Shown here in pieces: positions 17,731-27,336 of a DNA stretch of 64,000 bases. Within the stretch, counting starts at the first letter, position 1. Each line of letters starts with the position of its first letter. The position numbers were made by a program, and so were the translations under genes. Under the pieces are notes generated by a model that saw only the letters and a program-made list of their open reading frames with translations, was not told the DNA's origin and did not search any database. Source of the stretch: Bacillota bacterium (lineage in GTDB: Bacteria > Bacillota > Clostridia > Lachnospirales > Bianqueaceae); the NCBI GenBank assembly GCA_017441925.1, contig JAFRUE010000007.1, positions 372,001-436,000 of the forward strand, written 5' to 3'.

Positions 17731-19492
17731 ACTGGCTGTTATAGAGATGCTTATAGAAACCGTCCTGTTCCATCAGCTCGTTGTGACTGCCCTGCTCGAT
17801 GATATGTCCGTCCTTCATGACCAGGATCACGTCGGCGCTCCGGATCGTAGACAGACGGTGGGCAACGATAAAGCTTGTCCTGCCTTCCATCAGCTTGTCA
17901 AAAGCCTCCTGGATCTGCAGCTCGGTACGGGTATCGATACTGGAAGTCGCTTCGTCGAGGATCAGCATCGGCGGCAGACACAGCATGACACGCGTGATAC
18001 ACAGAAGCTGTTTCTGTCCCTGGCTCAAACTGTCTTCGGTAAGAACTGTGTCAAGCCCCTGCGGCAGCCTGCGGATGAACTCCCAGCTATGCGCTTCTCT
18101 GGCGGCTTTGATGATCTCATCCTCCGTCGCATCAGGTTTGCCGAAACGGATATTGTCCCTTACCGTTGTATTGGACAGCCAGGTATCCTGCAGGACCATA
18201 CCATACTGGGCACGCAGCTCATGCCGGCTCATTTCGTAAATACTCCTGCCGTCGACTTTGATTGAACCGCTGTCCGCGTCGTAGAAACGCATCAGTAGAT
18301 TGATCATCGTGGTCTTGCCGCATCCGGTCGGACCGACGATAGCGATCCTCATGCCGGGTTTTGCATGCAGCGTATAGTTCTCAATCAGCTGTCTGTCCTT
18401 CCTGTAGCTGAAGAATACATCATCGATATCCACATATCCCTCCGCTGCGGGAATAACCTCCGCAGACGGTGTATCATCTGTACCGTCTCCGATAGATACA
18501 GCATCCTTCTCGGGATCTGTCTCGATCAGTTCAAAGATACGGGAAGCGCATGCCAGTGCGTTCTGCAGTTCGGCAACGACAGAACTGATGTCATTGAAAG
18601 GCTTCATGTACTGGTTAGAATAATTGAGCAGCACGGAAAGTCCGCCGACAGTGAGCTGCCCATTGATGATGAGCAATGCACCCGCAAGGGCTACTGCCGC
18701 ATAGATCACATTGTTAACGAACCTTGTGGACGGATTCGTGATACTGGAATAGAAAACCGCCCTCTGACTGTAATCGCGCAGCACTTTATTGAGCTCTGCA
18801 AAACGTCTGGAGGCCGTCTTCTCATAACCGAAAGCCTTCACGACCCGGGACCCGCCGACCATCTCCTCGATCAGAGCTGTCTGCGCATCCCTTGTCTCGG
18901 CCTGTTTGCGGAACATTTTATAGGTCCGGCTTGCGATAAACCGTGCAACGAAGAAACTCAGCGGTGTCAGCAGGATCACAAGACCCGTTACCAGCAGATT
19001 CTTGCTCAGCATGAATCCGAGAGTTACAAGGATCGTGATCACGCCGGAGAAAAGCTGTGTGAATCCGAGCAGCAGTCCGTCCGAGAGCTGATCCGCGTCT
19101 GCGATGACTCGGCTTACGATGTCGCCTGTACTGTGCCGGTCCAGATAGGATAAAGGCAGCACTTGAATATGCCTGATCGCTTTGGAACGGATCTCTTCGA
19201 CGACCTTATAGGCCATGCGGTTATTGATCAGATTCATGATCCAGGATGCAATCCCGGAGATCAGGATAAGAATCAGAATCCGGCTGAGATAATAGGCGAC
19301 ACCGTTGAAATCAACACGGCCGGTGTCTATGATCCGATCGATCGCGTCACCGAACAGAATCGGCACGTACAGCTGTATTACGACAGATACAGCCGCGAGA
19401 ACAATGCTTGCCGCAAGCAGCAGTTTATAGTTCCCGATGACTTTAAGAACCTTACGGAGAATCACACTGCCGGCGCTGTTTTCTTTTTTCAT
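17714..19492 (-). CDS. ABC exporter half-transporter (subunit with the canonical catalytic site)
   Basis: The 592-residue type IV ABC exporter half has six transmembrane helices (about residues 15-310) and an ATPase domain. The ATPase has Walker A GPTGCGKT, signature LSQGQ, and Walker B LILDEATSSID with the catalytic Glu. It pairs with the gene just upstream, whose start and stop overlap by 4 bp. The pair matches heterodimeric multidrug or peptide exporters of the BmrCD/LmrCD type. The substrate is not predictable. Confidence 0.93.
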   Translation of the reverse strand: MKKENSAGSVILRKVLKVIGNYKLLLAASIVLAAVSVVIQLYVPILFGDAIDRIIDTGRVDFNGVAYYLSRILILILISGIASWIMNLINNRMAYKVVEEIRSKAIRHIQVLPLSYLDRHSTGDIVSRVIADADQLSDGLLLGFTQLFSGVITILVTLGFMLSKNLLVTGLVILLTPLSFFVARFIASRTYKMFRKQAETRDAQTALIEEMVGGSRVVKAFGYEKTASRRFAELNKVLRDYSQRAVFYSSITNPSTRFVNNVIYAAVALAGALLIINGQLTVGGLSVLLNYSNQYMKPFNDISSVVAELQNALACASRIFELIETDPEKDAVSIGDGTDDTPSAEVIPAAEGYVDIDDVFFSYRKDRQLIENYTLHAKPGMRIAIVGPTGCGKTTMINLLMRFYDADSGSIKVDGRSIYEMSRHELRAQYGMVLQDTWLSNTTVRDNIRFGKPDATEDEIIKAAREAHSWEFIRRLPQGLDTVLTEDSLSQGQKQLLCITRVMLCLPPMLILDEATSSIDTRTELQIQEAFDKLMEGRTSFIVAHRLSTIRSADVILVMKDGHIIEQGSHNELMEQDGFYKHLYNSQFANTV

Positions 19493-21258
19493 ACGGCAGG
19501 CACCTCCCTTCCGTCCGGCTTCTGTTCAGGGAACTGGGAGTAATAGATCTCCTGATAGACCGCGCAGTTCTGCATCAGCTCGTCATGCGTACCCATACCA
19601 GCAAGCATACCGTCGTCCAGTACCAGGATACAGTCAGCCTGAATGATGCTGGAAGCTCTCTGCGAGACGATAAAGACGGTCGTATTGCCGTCCATGGAAT
19701 GAATGGCTTTGCGCAGCGCTGCGTCAGTCGCGAAATCCAGTGCGCTTGCGCTGTCGTCAAGGATCAGGATCTCCGGCTTCTTGACCAGAGCGCGGGCAAT
19801 CGTGAGCCTCTGCCTCTGACCGCCGGACAGATTGCGTCCGTTCTGCTCGACCCGGGCATCCAGTCCGTTATCCTTGTTTAGGACGACCTCCTCCGCCTGC
19901 GCGGTACGGACCGCATCCCACAAAGCTTCATCGTCTGCGTCAGGATTCCCCCAAAGCAGATTTTCGCGGATCGTGCCAGAGAACAGTTCGGCTTTCTGCG
20001 GCACAATGCCGATACGGGAGATCAATTCGCCCTTCGGATAGGATTTTACATCCTGCCCGTCCACGTAAACCGTCCCGTCCGTCGTATCATAGAAACGCGG
20101 GATCAGATTCGCGAGGCTGGATTTACCGCTGCCGGTACCTCCGATGATCCCGATAGTCTGTCCCGGTCCGGCCGTAAAACTAATATCGGTCAGCGACGGA
20201 GCGCCTGCTCCGTCATATGTGAATGTAACATGATCGAAACGGACGGTGCCTTTCTGTGCCTTCGGATCAGCTGTCTGAAGATCTGTCTGTATCACGGCGT
20301 CCGGATATTCCATCCCGGTATCGGTCTCCAGTATTCTGCTCACCCGACCCATGCACGCAATCGCACGGTTGATCGTGATGATCAGCGAAGCAAGCTTGAC
20401 AAGTTCTACGATCATCTGAGCCATATAGTTATACAACGCGACGACATCGCCCTGCTGCAGGGATCCGAGGTTTACGCGGACCGCGCCCTGGCGGATCAGA
20501 AAAATCGTCGCGAGGTTGATCAGAACATAAGTCAGCGGATTCATCAAGGATGAGATTCGGCCGACGAACTCATTCGTTTTCGTCAGGTCAATGTTGCTGC
20601 GGTCAAAGTCCCGTACCTGGTCCGGCTCCTTGCGGAACGCGCGGATCACGCGCACTCCGGTCAGGTTTTCCCGGGTCAGGCCGGTCACAACGTCGAGTTT
20701 GCCCTGTACTTTGCGGTACAGTGGGATCGTGATGATCATGATTCCGTAAACGACGATCGACAGTACCGGAATGGCAACAGCGAATACAAGTGCGCACTGA
20801 GCATCGATCGTAAAGGCCATGATCATGGATCCGAATACGATGAAGGGACTCCGCAGCAGCAACCGCAGACCCATGTTCACGCCGTTCTGCGCCTGGTTGA
20901 TATCACTTGTCAGCCGGGTCATGAGCGTGCTCGTACCAAGCTTATCGGTCTTGGAATAGGACAGATTCTGAATATGGTCAAACAGTGCCTGCCGCAGGCC
21001 GGTCGAGAATCCGACAGATGCTCTCGCTGCGAAGTATTGTGCCGTGATACTGCATACAAGTCCGACAAAAGCCAGCAGGACCAGTATCAGTACCCGTTTT
21101 ATAACATAAGAATTGTTCCCCTGTGCGATGCCGACGTCGATAATATCCGCGACGACAAGGGGTACGAGCAGATCAAAGAAAGCCTCCAGCATCTTAAACG
21201 CAGGTGCGAGGATGCTTTCTTTCTTGTAATCCTTCAGGAAAGCCAGCATTCTTTTCAT
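19489..21258 (-). CDS. ABC exporter half-transporter (subunit with Asp in place of the catalytic Glu)
   Basis: The 589-residue half-exporter has six transmembrane helices (about 15-300) and an ATPase domain with Walker A GGTGSGKS, a perfect LSGGQ signature and Walker B LILDDSASALD. Asp replaces the catalytic Glu, the mark of the degenerate site in heterodimeric ABC exporters. The stop overlaps the start of the partner gene by 4 bp. It begins 18 bp after the GH78 gene with an AAGGATC site, so it is probably part of the same transcript. Confidence 0.93.
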   Translation of the reverse strand: MKRMLAFLKDYKKESILAPAFKMLEAFFDLLVPLVVADIIDVGIAQGNNSYVIKRVLILVLLAFVGLVCSITAQYFAARASVGFSTGLRQALFDHIQNLSYSKTDKLGTSTLMTRLTSDINQAQNGVNMGLRLLLRSPFIVFGSMIMAFTIDAQCALVFAVAIPVLSIVVYGIMIITIPLYRKVQGKLDVVTGLTRENLTGVRVIRAFRKEPDQVRDFDRSNIDLTKTNEFVGRISSLMNPLTYVLINLATIFLIRQGAVRVNLGSLQQGDVVALYNYMAQMIVELVKLASLIITINRAIACMGRVSRILETDTGMEYPDAVIQTDLQTADPKAQKGTVRFDHVTFTYDGAGAPSLTDISFTAGPGQTIGIIGGTGSGKSSLANLIPRFYDTTDGTVYVDGQDVKSYPKGELISRIGIVPQKAELFSGTIRENLLWGNPDADDEALWDAVRTAQAEEVVLNKDNGLDARVEQNGRNLSGGQRQRLTIARALVKKPEILILDDSASALDFATDAALRKAIHSMDGNTTVFIVSQRASSIIQADCILVLDDGMLAGMGTHDELMQNCAVYQEIYYSQFPEQKPDGREVPAV

Positions 21259-21276
21259 CAGTAAGATCCTTATCTG

Positions 21277-23580
21277 TTATATTTCAAATGATCCGTGGTC
21301 AGCTTCATAGATCTGTCCGTTAACGCGGATCGTAACAGGTACGTCCGGAGCCTGCACATTAAGGTGCAGAAGTCCGTCCTTTGCCCGAGTCCAGCTTACA
21401 GAAAGGTCACCGACAGGCGTAGGCACGGTTCCTGACAGCGAATCGACCCATATCGCGTGAGGCTCGATACGGATCTTCTTCCAGCCTGGCGCGTCCGGCT
21501 GTACGCCCAGCAGCATTCTGGGAAATTCATACAGCGGCAGCGCGCTCCAGGCGTGACAATCGCTTCGCGTATCTCCCGGTGACTCTGCGAGAGTCGTCAG
21601 ATGGCATCTGAGAATGTCCCTGTACTGTTCCCAGACCGGTTCGGAAAGATCATACATGCCCAGTTTATCCAGCGCGCGCAGGAGTGTGTACTGCCATGGA
21701 TAGGTGCAGGCAAGCACATTCTGATCCTGAAGAGCATGCAATAGGGCGTTTCTGCCTTCTTCCTCGTTGAAGCCGCCGGCAAGCACCATCATTGCCTGTG
21801 TATGCTGCGTAAATTCACGAAAATCCGGTCCTTCCCGCAGCATATCGCGATCTGCGTCATAACAGATCGCTTTCACAGCACAGCATACAGCTTCAGCCCT
21901 GTCATCATATTCATCGCCAAGACCGGAACGGCCGGCAAGACGCATCATCCGTGCAGCCGACTGCAGTGTAAGCGCGTATCTAAGGCTATGAAGAGCGGAC
22001 GGACCGTGCCCGTCGGCATTCGGTATGCCGTGCTCCCACTCCGCGACCCAGTCGGCAAACTGCCAGTAGCCTAGTCCTTCCACCAGGCCGTTTGAAGTGA
22101 TATGTCTCTCATAGTAATGCAGGATCGCGTCCATAGCGGGACTGCAGTCCCGGATCAGCCCGATATCTCCCGTCTGCAGTACGTAATCCTCCACCATCAG
22201 GATCCAGTCGAGAGAAAAATCCGGGATCACCTGCTCCCGTACGCAGGGATAACGGCTCTGCACCAATCCATAGGGATACTGTGAAGCATGGAAATCCTTA
22301 ATTGCATTGAGCGCAAGTCTTGTATCGCCGGATACCGCATAAGTGAAAAGAATCTGATTGCGTGTATCCAGATCGTATTGCAGCTGCTCATAATACGGGC
22401 AATCTTCGTATGTCTCGTGCATGCAGCATTCCAGAGTGTGGATCGATGTCTGCCAGAGTTCGCTGAAAACAGGGTCGGATGAATTGAGCTTCGCACGGAC
22501 ATTGAGCGGATAGGCTGTCTCAAGGAAGTCAGGCATCTCCATTGTCAGCGGCTCGGTTCCGGCCTGCATCTCGATCCTGACAAAACGGAACGTGCGGAAC
22601 CAGAAGCTCTCGTAAATCTGTTTCTCCGGAGCAAGCAGATACTCGTCCGAATGTCCTCTGAGAACACCGTGTGCCGCATCATCCCGCAGCATAGGGCCGG
22701 AGGGTGTCTTTTCGTCAGCAGGGAAGTATCTTTCAGCAAAAATCACTTTGATCTTGCCGCCCTTACCGGCCGCAGACAGACGGAAATAGGCAGTCCTCAG
22801 GATGCCGGCATCCAGCTCGATCACACGGGATCCGCCCGCAGGGACCTGCATATGACCATTTTCAAAAGCGCAATCTGTGTGTTCAGGAACGACCCGTACA
22901 AAACTCCCCTGCCGTTCATACATTTTGGGGATCTCACGAAGTATCAGAACGACCGGGGAATGTTCTCCGTACGGATTGATCTCATCGTGGAAAGCTTTTA
23001 CAGCCGGCTCCAGACGGAGGTCCGGATCATTCCTCCAGGACAGCATTTTACTGCCATCCTGCTTCTCTATATCGATCACATAATCATTGATCTTGCTGCA
23101 GATGTGGAAAGATTCATCGATACAGGCTTCCCACCCTGCTTCGCCGGTCGAGAGCGGGATATTACCGCTTCTGGTCCGGACCTCACCGCGCAGCACGAAA
23201 AGCGGCCCTAGTCCTTCGCAATAAACCGACATCGGTCCATAATCCTCTGCTGTGCTGCCTCTCTTGGCAAAAGAAAGCACTCTGGCTGCGATCGTATTCT
23301 GTCCCCTGTGAAGCATAGGAGCTAAATCCGCTGATTCATAGTAATGACGGGTCCTGTCCCCTTTGCGCGGTCCGCAGAAAACAGACTGTCCGTTGACATA
23401 CAGTCTGTACCGGTCGCAGGCGGATACATGGATCTCTGCTCTTCGCGGCTCTTCATCTATCTCAAAATGAAGCAGAAAGAGTGCTGCCTGTGTGACAGCA
23501 GGTGTTGCTCCGACCGCGGGACGGATCCATATGGAACCTGTCATCTCATCCGTTCTGTTGAATATCATTTTATTTGTCAA
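21277..23580 (-). CDS. Alpha-L-rhamnosidase, GH78 family
   Basis: The 767-residue protein has N-terminal beta-sandwich domains (RYRLYVNGQSVFCGPRKGD, about residue 55). A catalytic (alpha/alpha)6 barrel follows, with the GH78-type signature YEDCPYYEQLQYDLDTRNQ near residue 395 and DGHGPSALHSLRYALTL. A C-terminal sandwich ends in TIRVNGQ. GH78 enzymes invert and release terminal alpha-L-rhamnose from plant or host glycans. No signal peptide is seen. The start overlaps the stop of the upstream sugar isomerase by 11 bp, which fits an operon for a rhamnose-type glycan. Confidence 0.85.
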   Translation of the reverse strand: MTNKMIFNRTDEMTGSIWIRPAVGATPAVTQAALFLLHFEIDEEPRRAEIHVSACDRYRLYVNGQSVFCGPRKGDRTRHYYESADLAPMLHRGQNTIAARVLSFAKRGSTAEDYGPMSVYCEGLGPLFVLRGEVRTRSGNIPLSTGEAGWEACIDESFHICSKINDYVIDIEKQDGSKMLSWRNDPDLRLEPAVKAFHDEINPYGEHSPVVLILREIPKMYERQGSFVRVVPEHTDCAFENGHMQVPAGGSRVIELDAGILRTAYFRLSAAGKGGKIKVIFAERYFPADEKTPSGPMLRDDAAHGVLRGHSDEYLLAPEKQIYESFWFRTFRFVRIEMQAGTEPLTMEMPDFLETAYPLNVRAKLNSSDPVFSELWQTSIHTLECCMHETYEDCPYYEQLQYDLDTRNQILFTYAVSGDTRLALNAIKDFHASQYPYGLVQSRYPCVREQVIPDFSLDWILMVEDYVLQTGDIGLIRDCSPAMDAILHYYERHITSNGLVEGLGYWQFADWVAEWEHGIPNADGHGPSALHSLRYALTLQSAARMMRLAGRSGLGDEYDDRAEAVCCAVKAICYDADRDMLREGPDFREFTQHTQAMMVLAGGFNEEEGRNALLHALQDQNVLACTYPWQYTLLRALDKLGMYDLSEPVWEQYRDILRCHLTTLAESPGDTRSDCHAWSALPLYEFPRMLLGVQPDAPGWKKIRIEPHAIWVDSLSGTVPTPVGDLSVSWTRAKDGLLHLNVQAPDVPVTIRVNGQIYEADHGSFEI

Positions 23581-24454
23581 GTCTGTTTGCCTCGACCAGA
23601 TTTGCCAGATAGCGTGCGGTCGAAGCCATCAGTTTTACGGCATCATGCCAGAGTTCACGCGGCATCTTCTTAATGAAATTATCGGCCTCAAGCGTAAGAT
23701 ACCCTTTATAGCCGCTCTCGCCCAGCGCCTGGCAGATCGAGCCCCAGTCCAGCTTCTGCGTAAAGGGCATCGTATGCAGATCACTAAAGCAATCCACATC
23801 ATGGACATGCAGTGCATGCAGACGCTCTGGTCCCAGCGCGCGGATAAAATAAGCCGGATCGATGCCGACAAGCGCACTGTGTCCGAGATCCAGACAGCCC
23901 TTGATCCGTGGGGAATCCATCAGATCGACGAACTCACAGAAATCATCCGGCTCACCGCAGAAATAGCTTTCGATATTTTTGGTGACAGGGCTGCGTCCCC
24001 ACATATTCTCCGTGCAGACGCAGATGTCGAATTTCTCACAGTATGGCAGCAGCTGGGAGTAGAAATCCTTGTTCACTTCCCAGGCGGTCTTCCTGTTGGT
24101 CCGGTAGCCCATGCAGGTAATCGGATGCACAATAATATTCTTTACACCAAGGATGGAAGCGACCTCCATCGATCGCACGATCCTGTCGAATACGACCGTG
24201 TCGCGTTCCGGATCATCGTATCCGGACGGGAACGGCGCATGTGCCTGGACGATCGGGATCCCGCGGGAATCGGCTTTTGCACGGACCTCATGTGCGCGCT
24301 CTTTCCAGCCGTTCTCGCACCAGATTCCCTGACCGTTGATCATCTCAAAGAAGGACCAGTCGATCGCGTCATATCCTGCATCGGCAAGAATATCAATGAC
24401 TTCCTCCGGTGCGTATGCTTGTCCCAGAACATCTGTCTGTGTACAGGTCTTCAT
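23570..24454 (-). CDS. Sugar phosphate isomerase/epimerase, xylose-isomerase-like TIM barrel
   Basis: The 294-residue protein is an AP endonuclease 2-type TIM barrel. Likely metal ligands are in CVCTENMWGRS (Glu), GCLDLGHSALVG (Asp, His), LHALHVHDVD (His, Asp) and GYLTLEADN (Glu). Such enzymes isomerise or epimerise keto-sugars, inositols or sugar acids; which one is not clear. It is the first gene of the GH78 operon. Confidence 0.88.
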   Translation of the reverse strand: MKTCTQTDVLGQAYAPEEVIDILADAGYDAIDWSFFEMINGQGIWCENGWKERAHEVRAKADSRGIPIVQAHAPFPSGYDDPERDTVVFDRIVRSMEVASILGVKNIIVHPITCMGYRTNRKTAWEVNKDFYSQLLPYCEKFDICVCTENMWGRSPVTKNIESYFCGEPDDFCEFVDLMDSPRIKGCLDLGHSALVGIDPAYFIRALGPERLHALHVHDVDCFSDLHTMPFTQKLDWGSICQALGESGYKGYLTLEADNFIKKMPRELWHDAVKLMASTARYLANLVEANRLDK

Positions 24455-24501
24455 GATGTTTCTCCTGTTGTATCAGTTTATAAGCAGTCTGTAAGAAAAG
24501 A

Positions 24502-24927
24502 TCAGCGGATCATTTTGCCCGGATGAACGATTGCCTGCGGAGCGCAGTTCTTGATATCGTGTCCGGTAAATCCGAATCCGCTGCCGCCTGACGTAGCAAA
24601 CGGAAAGATCTCTTTGCCTTTGAAATCGTGGCTTTCAAGGAACGTGTAAATAATATGCGGCGCCACGCCCCACCAGATCGGGAATCCGACATAGATCTGG
24701 TCATATGGCGTAATATCGATATTCTCCGCAAGCTCCGGACGGGATTTACGGTCCTTCATCTCAATCGTGCTGCGGCTGTGTTTGTCACGCCAGTCAAGAT
24801 CAGCTTCCGAATACGGGACGGGCGGACGGATCTCAAAAAGGTCCGCGCCGAGTTCCTTTGCCATTTTTTCGGCGGCCGCCTTGGTCACTCCGCTTGCCGA
24901 GAAATATGTTACCAGTATTTTGCTCAT
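24502..24927 (-). CDS. Flavodoxin, short form
   Basis: The 141-residue protein has the FMN phosphate-binding loop TYFSASGVTKAAAEKMAK and the core segments YDQIYVGFPIWWGVAPHII and FATSGGSGFG. Family members I know usually continue about 20 residues past the GKM/GKVL motif. This one stops at HPGKMIR with a clean stop codon and no obvious frameshift. It is an electron carrier or small oxidoreductase. An AAGGAGG site and an extended -10 promoter precede it. Confidence 0.9.
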   Translation of the reverse strand: MSKILVTYFSASGVTKAAAEKMAKELGADLFEIRPPVPYSEADLDWRDKHSRSTIEMKDRKSRPELAENIDITPYDQIYVGFPIWWGVAPHIIYTFLESHDFKGKEIFPFATSGGSGFGFTGHDIKNCAPQAIVHPGKMIR

Positions 24928-24970
24928 TGTATTCCCTCCTTATCGGATAAGACACATTATAGATGTCTGA

Positions 24971-24979
24971 ATTATACCA
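24971..24979 (-). promoter_or_regulatory. Extended -10 promoter of the flavodoxin gene
   Basis: The minus strand reads TG-G-TATAAT (24979 to 24971), about 45 bp upstream of the start codon. No convincing -35 box is present. Confidence 0.6.
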
Positions 24980-25047
24980 CACTCTGCGTCTGTTTAATAG
25001 ACCATTCTATGAATCTTTTGAAAACATCCGTCCCACGGTAATATAAA

Positions 25048-25081
25048 AGGAGCCGTGAAACATTATCATTTCACAGCTCCT
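25048..25081 (-). terminator. Intrinsic terminator downstream of the larA-like gene
   Basis: On the minus strand AGGAGCTGTGAAA pairs with TTTCACGGCTCCT (13 bp with one G-T pair), followed by TTTATATT. It begins 7 bp after the stop codon. Confidence 0.9.
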
Positions 25082-25087
25082 GCGGAT

Positions 25088-26338
25088 TTATCCGAGGTGC
25101 GGAAGCGTTGAGCCTCCATATGGCATTGCCAGTACGGACGCATCAGACCCGAGAACGGCAAAAGCGTCATTGAGCGCGGTCTGCGCGTCGTGATACGGTC
25201 TCAAGAAGCAGGCCCGGACAAGCTCGTCCGGCATTTCGGATACGAGATAGACCTGCGCGTGCTCGAGTACCATCGCGATAGCGGCGGCTTTATGACCGCC
25301 AAGTTTGAAATCCGTCCTGACTCTGTCGATCAGATCGTGCGGCGCTTTTGCATCATGGATCCAGGCTTCAAAAGTCTTCTCTCCCAGGCCTTCGCGGCAG
25401 GAACCGATCAGGATGACGATCCCGCCGTCGCGCACCGCGTGTTTCGCGTTATCCAGTGCCTTTTGCGTCTGATAGAGATTCAGATCCTTAGGCGCTCCGC
25501 CCTGACTGACGATCACGATGTCGGCTTTCCGTTCGATCGTTTTGCTGTACAGTGTGTCGAGGAAAGCACATCCGGCACGATGGGCCTTTATGACATCCCC
25601 TGCAGCCGCATATACGATCTTTTTATGCTCATCCAGTACAACATTGACGATATAATCAATGCCGAGAATCTGTCCCGCCTGTTCGATATCTTCACGGATC
25701 GGATTGCCTTCGAGACGGCCGGCACAGGCCTCATCCCGCACCATCATCGAATGATTGCTCTGGATCGCTTCCCGCGTGGAAACGCCTGGCATAATGGCCT
25801 TTGCACCACCTGAATACCCAGCAAAATAGTGATATTCGATATTGCCGAGACAGATCACACGGTCTGCCTCCGCGACCGGCCGGAAGATATCGACCGGTGT
25901 TCCTGCGTCCGTAGTTCCGAGATGAACACAATCACCCGGATCCGAATCGATGCATCGGATCTCGGAATAGGCCCGGTCCCCGGCAAGATGCTTTTTCTCT
26001 TCTTCTGTCAGCTTACGGTGACTGCCCAGTGCGAATACTAGTGTAATGTCTTCCTGCCTGATCTCGGCGGCATACAGCCGGTCCAGAACAGACGGCAGGA
26101 TCTGCCAGGAAGGACATGGCCTCGTAATGTCGGATGTAACGATTGCGACAGTTTCGCCGGCATGTACGGCTTCTTCAAGGCACGGAGCGCCGATCGGCGC
26201 ATCTAATGCTCTTCTTACGGCCTCTTCCCCGACCGGCCCTGCAGGAACAGGGTTAGCCTGCAGACAGCCTGTATAATTTGCTTCAGGCACTTCAACAGTC
26301 TGTACTCCGCACCCGAATCCAAATTCCAGTTTCATCAT
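25088..26338 (-). CDS. larA: LarA-family nickel-pincer-dependent 2-hydroxyacid racemase/epimerase
   Basis: The 416-residue protein matches the lactate racemase fold. It has the N-terminal catalytic His in ALGSHRKLTEEE and the core HYFAGYSGGAKAIMPGVS, which supplies a His and the Lys that binds the nickel pincer nucleotide. The C-terminal domain contains VIVSQGGAPKDLNLYQTQKAL. Many LarA paralogues act on other 2-hydroxyacids, so lactate is only one option. The cofactor makers larB, larC and larE are not in this window. Two adjacent ATGs (26338 and 26335) are possible; the second is better spaced from AGAGGA. Confidence 0.9.
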   Translation of the reverse strand: MMKLEFGFGCGVQTVEVPEANYTGCLQANPVPAGPVGEEAVRRALDAPIGAPCLEEAVHAGETVAIVTSDITRPCPSWQILPSVLDRLYAAEIRQEDITLVFALGSHRKLTEEEKKHLAGDRAYSEIRCIDSDPGDCVHLGTTDAGTPVDIFRPVAEADRVICLGNIEYHYFAGYSGGAKAIMPGVSTREAIQSNHSMMVRDEACAGRLEGNPIREDIEQAGQILGIDYIVNVVLDEHKKIVYAAAGDVIKAHRAGCAFLDTLYSKTIERKADIVIVSQGGAPKDLNLYQTQKALDNAKHAVRDGGIVILIGSCREGLGEKTFEAWIHDAKAPHDLIDRVRTDFKLGGHKAAAIAMVLEHAQVYLVSEMPDELVRACFLRPYHDAQTALNDAFAVLGSDASVLAMPYGGSTLPHLG

Positions 26339-26379
26339 TCAGTCCTCTCTTGTAATGCCCGACGGCACACAGCTGCCCG

Positions 26380-27336
26380 TTAATTTTTCTCCGGATTCGT
26401 AACGATCAGCTGCCCGTCCTTATATTCGATCCTGACTTTGTTTCCGTTGATACCCATATCTTCCAGGATCTCACGCGGGATCTGTATCCGTCCCGCACGG
26501 TCCAGTACAGAGAATTCTTCCTGGGTCTCGTCATCTTTACCGATAATATCTTCTGCAGCAAGATTCCCCAGATTCTCCAGTCTTTCGCGGTAACTCTGCT
26601 TCATGATCCGCTCACTGCTTGTCTTTCCGTCCCGGATAGATACAACGCGGTTGACCTTCTTGGCCAGCAGCCTGTCATGCGTAACGATCACGATCGTGAG
26701 ATCCTGTTCCTGATTCAGTTTGCGGAAGACCTGCAGGATAAAGCTTCCTGTCGCAACATCGACGGAACCCGTCGGTTCATCCGCAAGCAGCAGCTTTGGG
26801 CGGTTCGCAAGAGCGATCGCAATGGCGATCCTCTGCTGCTCGCCGCCGGAGAGCTCTTTCAGTGTGCGGTCCTTGTATTTGGTCATTCCGACGAGATCAA
26901 GGAGCTCCAGAGCTCTTTCATGCCGGTCCGGAGCGCCTTCGAAAACCATCGGCAGCTCAATGTTCTGCGTGGCGGTCAGATACGGCAGTAGATTCCTGGC
27001 ATTGTTCTGCCATACAAAACCGACTGTATCCTGTTTATATGACACGAGTTCCTTCTCATTCAGCCTGAAAAGGTCTTTGCCGTCGACCCACAACCGTCCC
27101 ATAGTCGGTCTGTCCAGTCCGCCGATCATATTGAGCAGCGTGGACTTGCCGGAACCGCTGTTGCCGATAACTGCCATCAGCTCGCCGCGCTCAACTGTCA
27201 GATCGAGTCCCGCAAGCGCCATTACTTCGATATCGGAGGTCTTGTAGATCTTAACGAGATTCTCGGCTTTGATCATAGCGGTCGAATCGACCTCGGGCGT
27301 CTCCTCGGTAGCTGTTTCTGCAGCATCAAGCCTCAT
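26380..27336 (-). CDS. ABC transporter ATPase with C-terminal SpoVT/AbrB-type domain
   Basis: The ATPase core shows Walker A GNSGSGKST, signature LSGGEQQR and Walker B LLLADEPTGSVD, typical of MacB/LolD-type ATPases. After about residue 260 the protein continues into an AbrB-like swapped-hairpin segment (SVLDRAGRIQIPREILEDMG, then KVRIEYKDGQLIVTN). That domain normally binds DNA or dimerises. The start is ambiguous: ATG at 27336 overlaps the upstream stop by 11 bp, and a TTG at 27360 is preceded by AGGTGAG. It is the last gene of the six-gene ABC cluster. Confidence 0.88.
   Translation of the reverse strand: MRLDAAETATEETPEVDSTAMIKAENLVKIYKTSDIEVMALAGLDLTVERGELMAVIGNSGSGKSTLLNMIGGLDRPTMGRLWVDGKDLFRLNEKELVSYKQDTVGFVWQNNARNLLPYLTATQNIELPMVFEGAPDRHERALELLDLVGMTKYKDRTLKELSGGEQQRIAIAIALANRPKLLLADEPTGSVDVATGSFILQVFRKLNQEQDLTIVIVTHDRLLAKKVNRVVSIRDGKTSSERIMKQSYRERLENLGNLAAEDIIGKDDETQEEFSVLDRAGRIQIPREILEDMGINGNKVRIEYKDGQLIVTNPEKN

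Noticed and set aside
24455-24501. A frameshift removing the last part of the flavodoxin
   Set aside because: No other frame downstream continues the family's C-terminal helix; the protein simply seems short.
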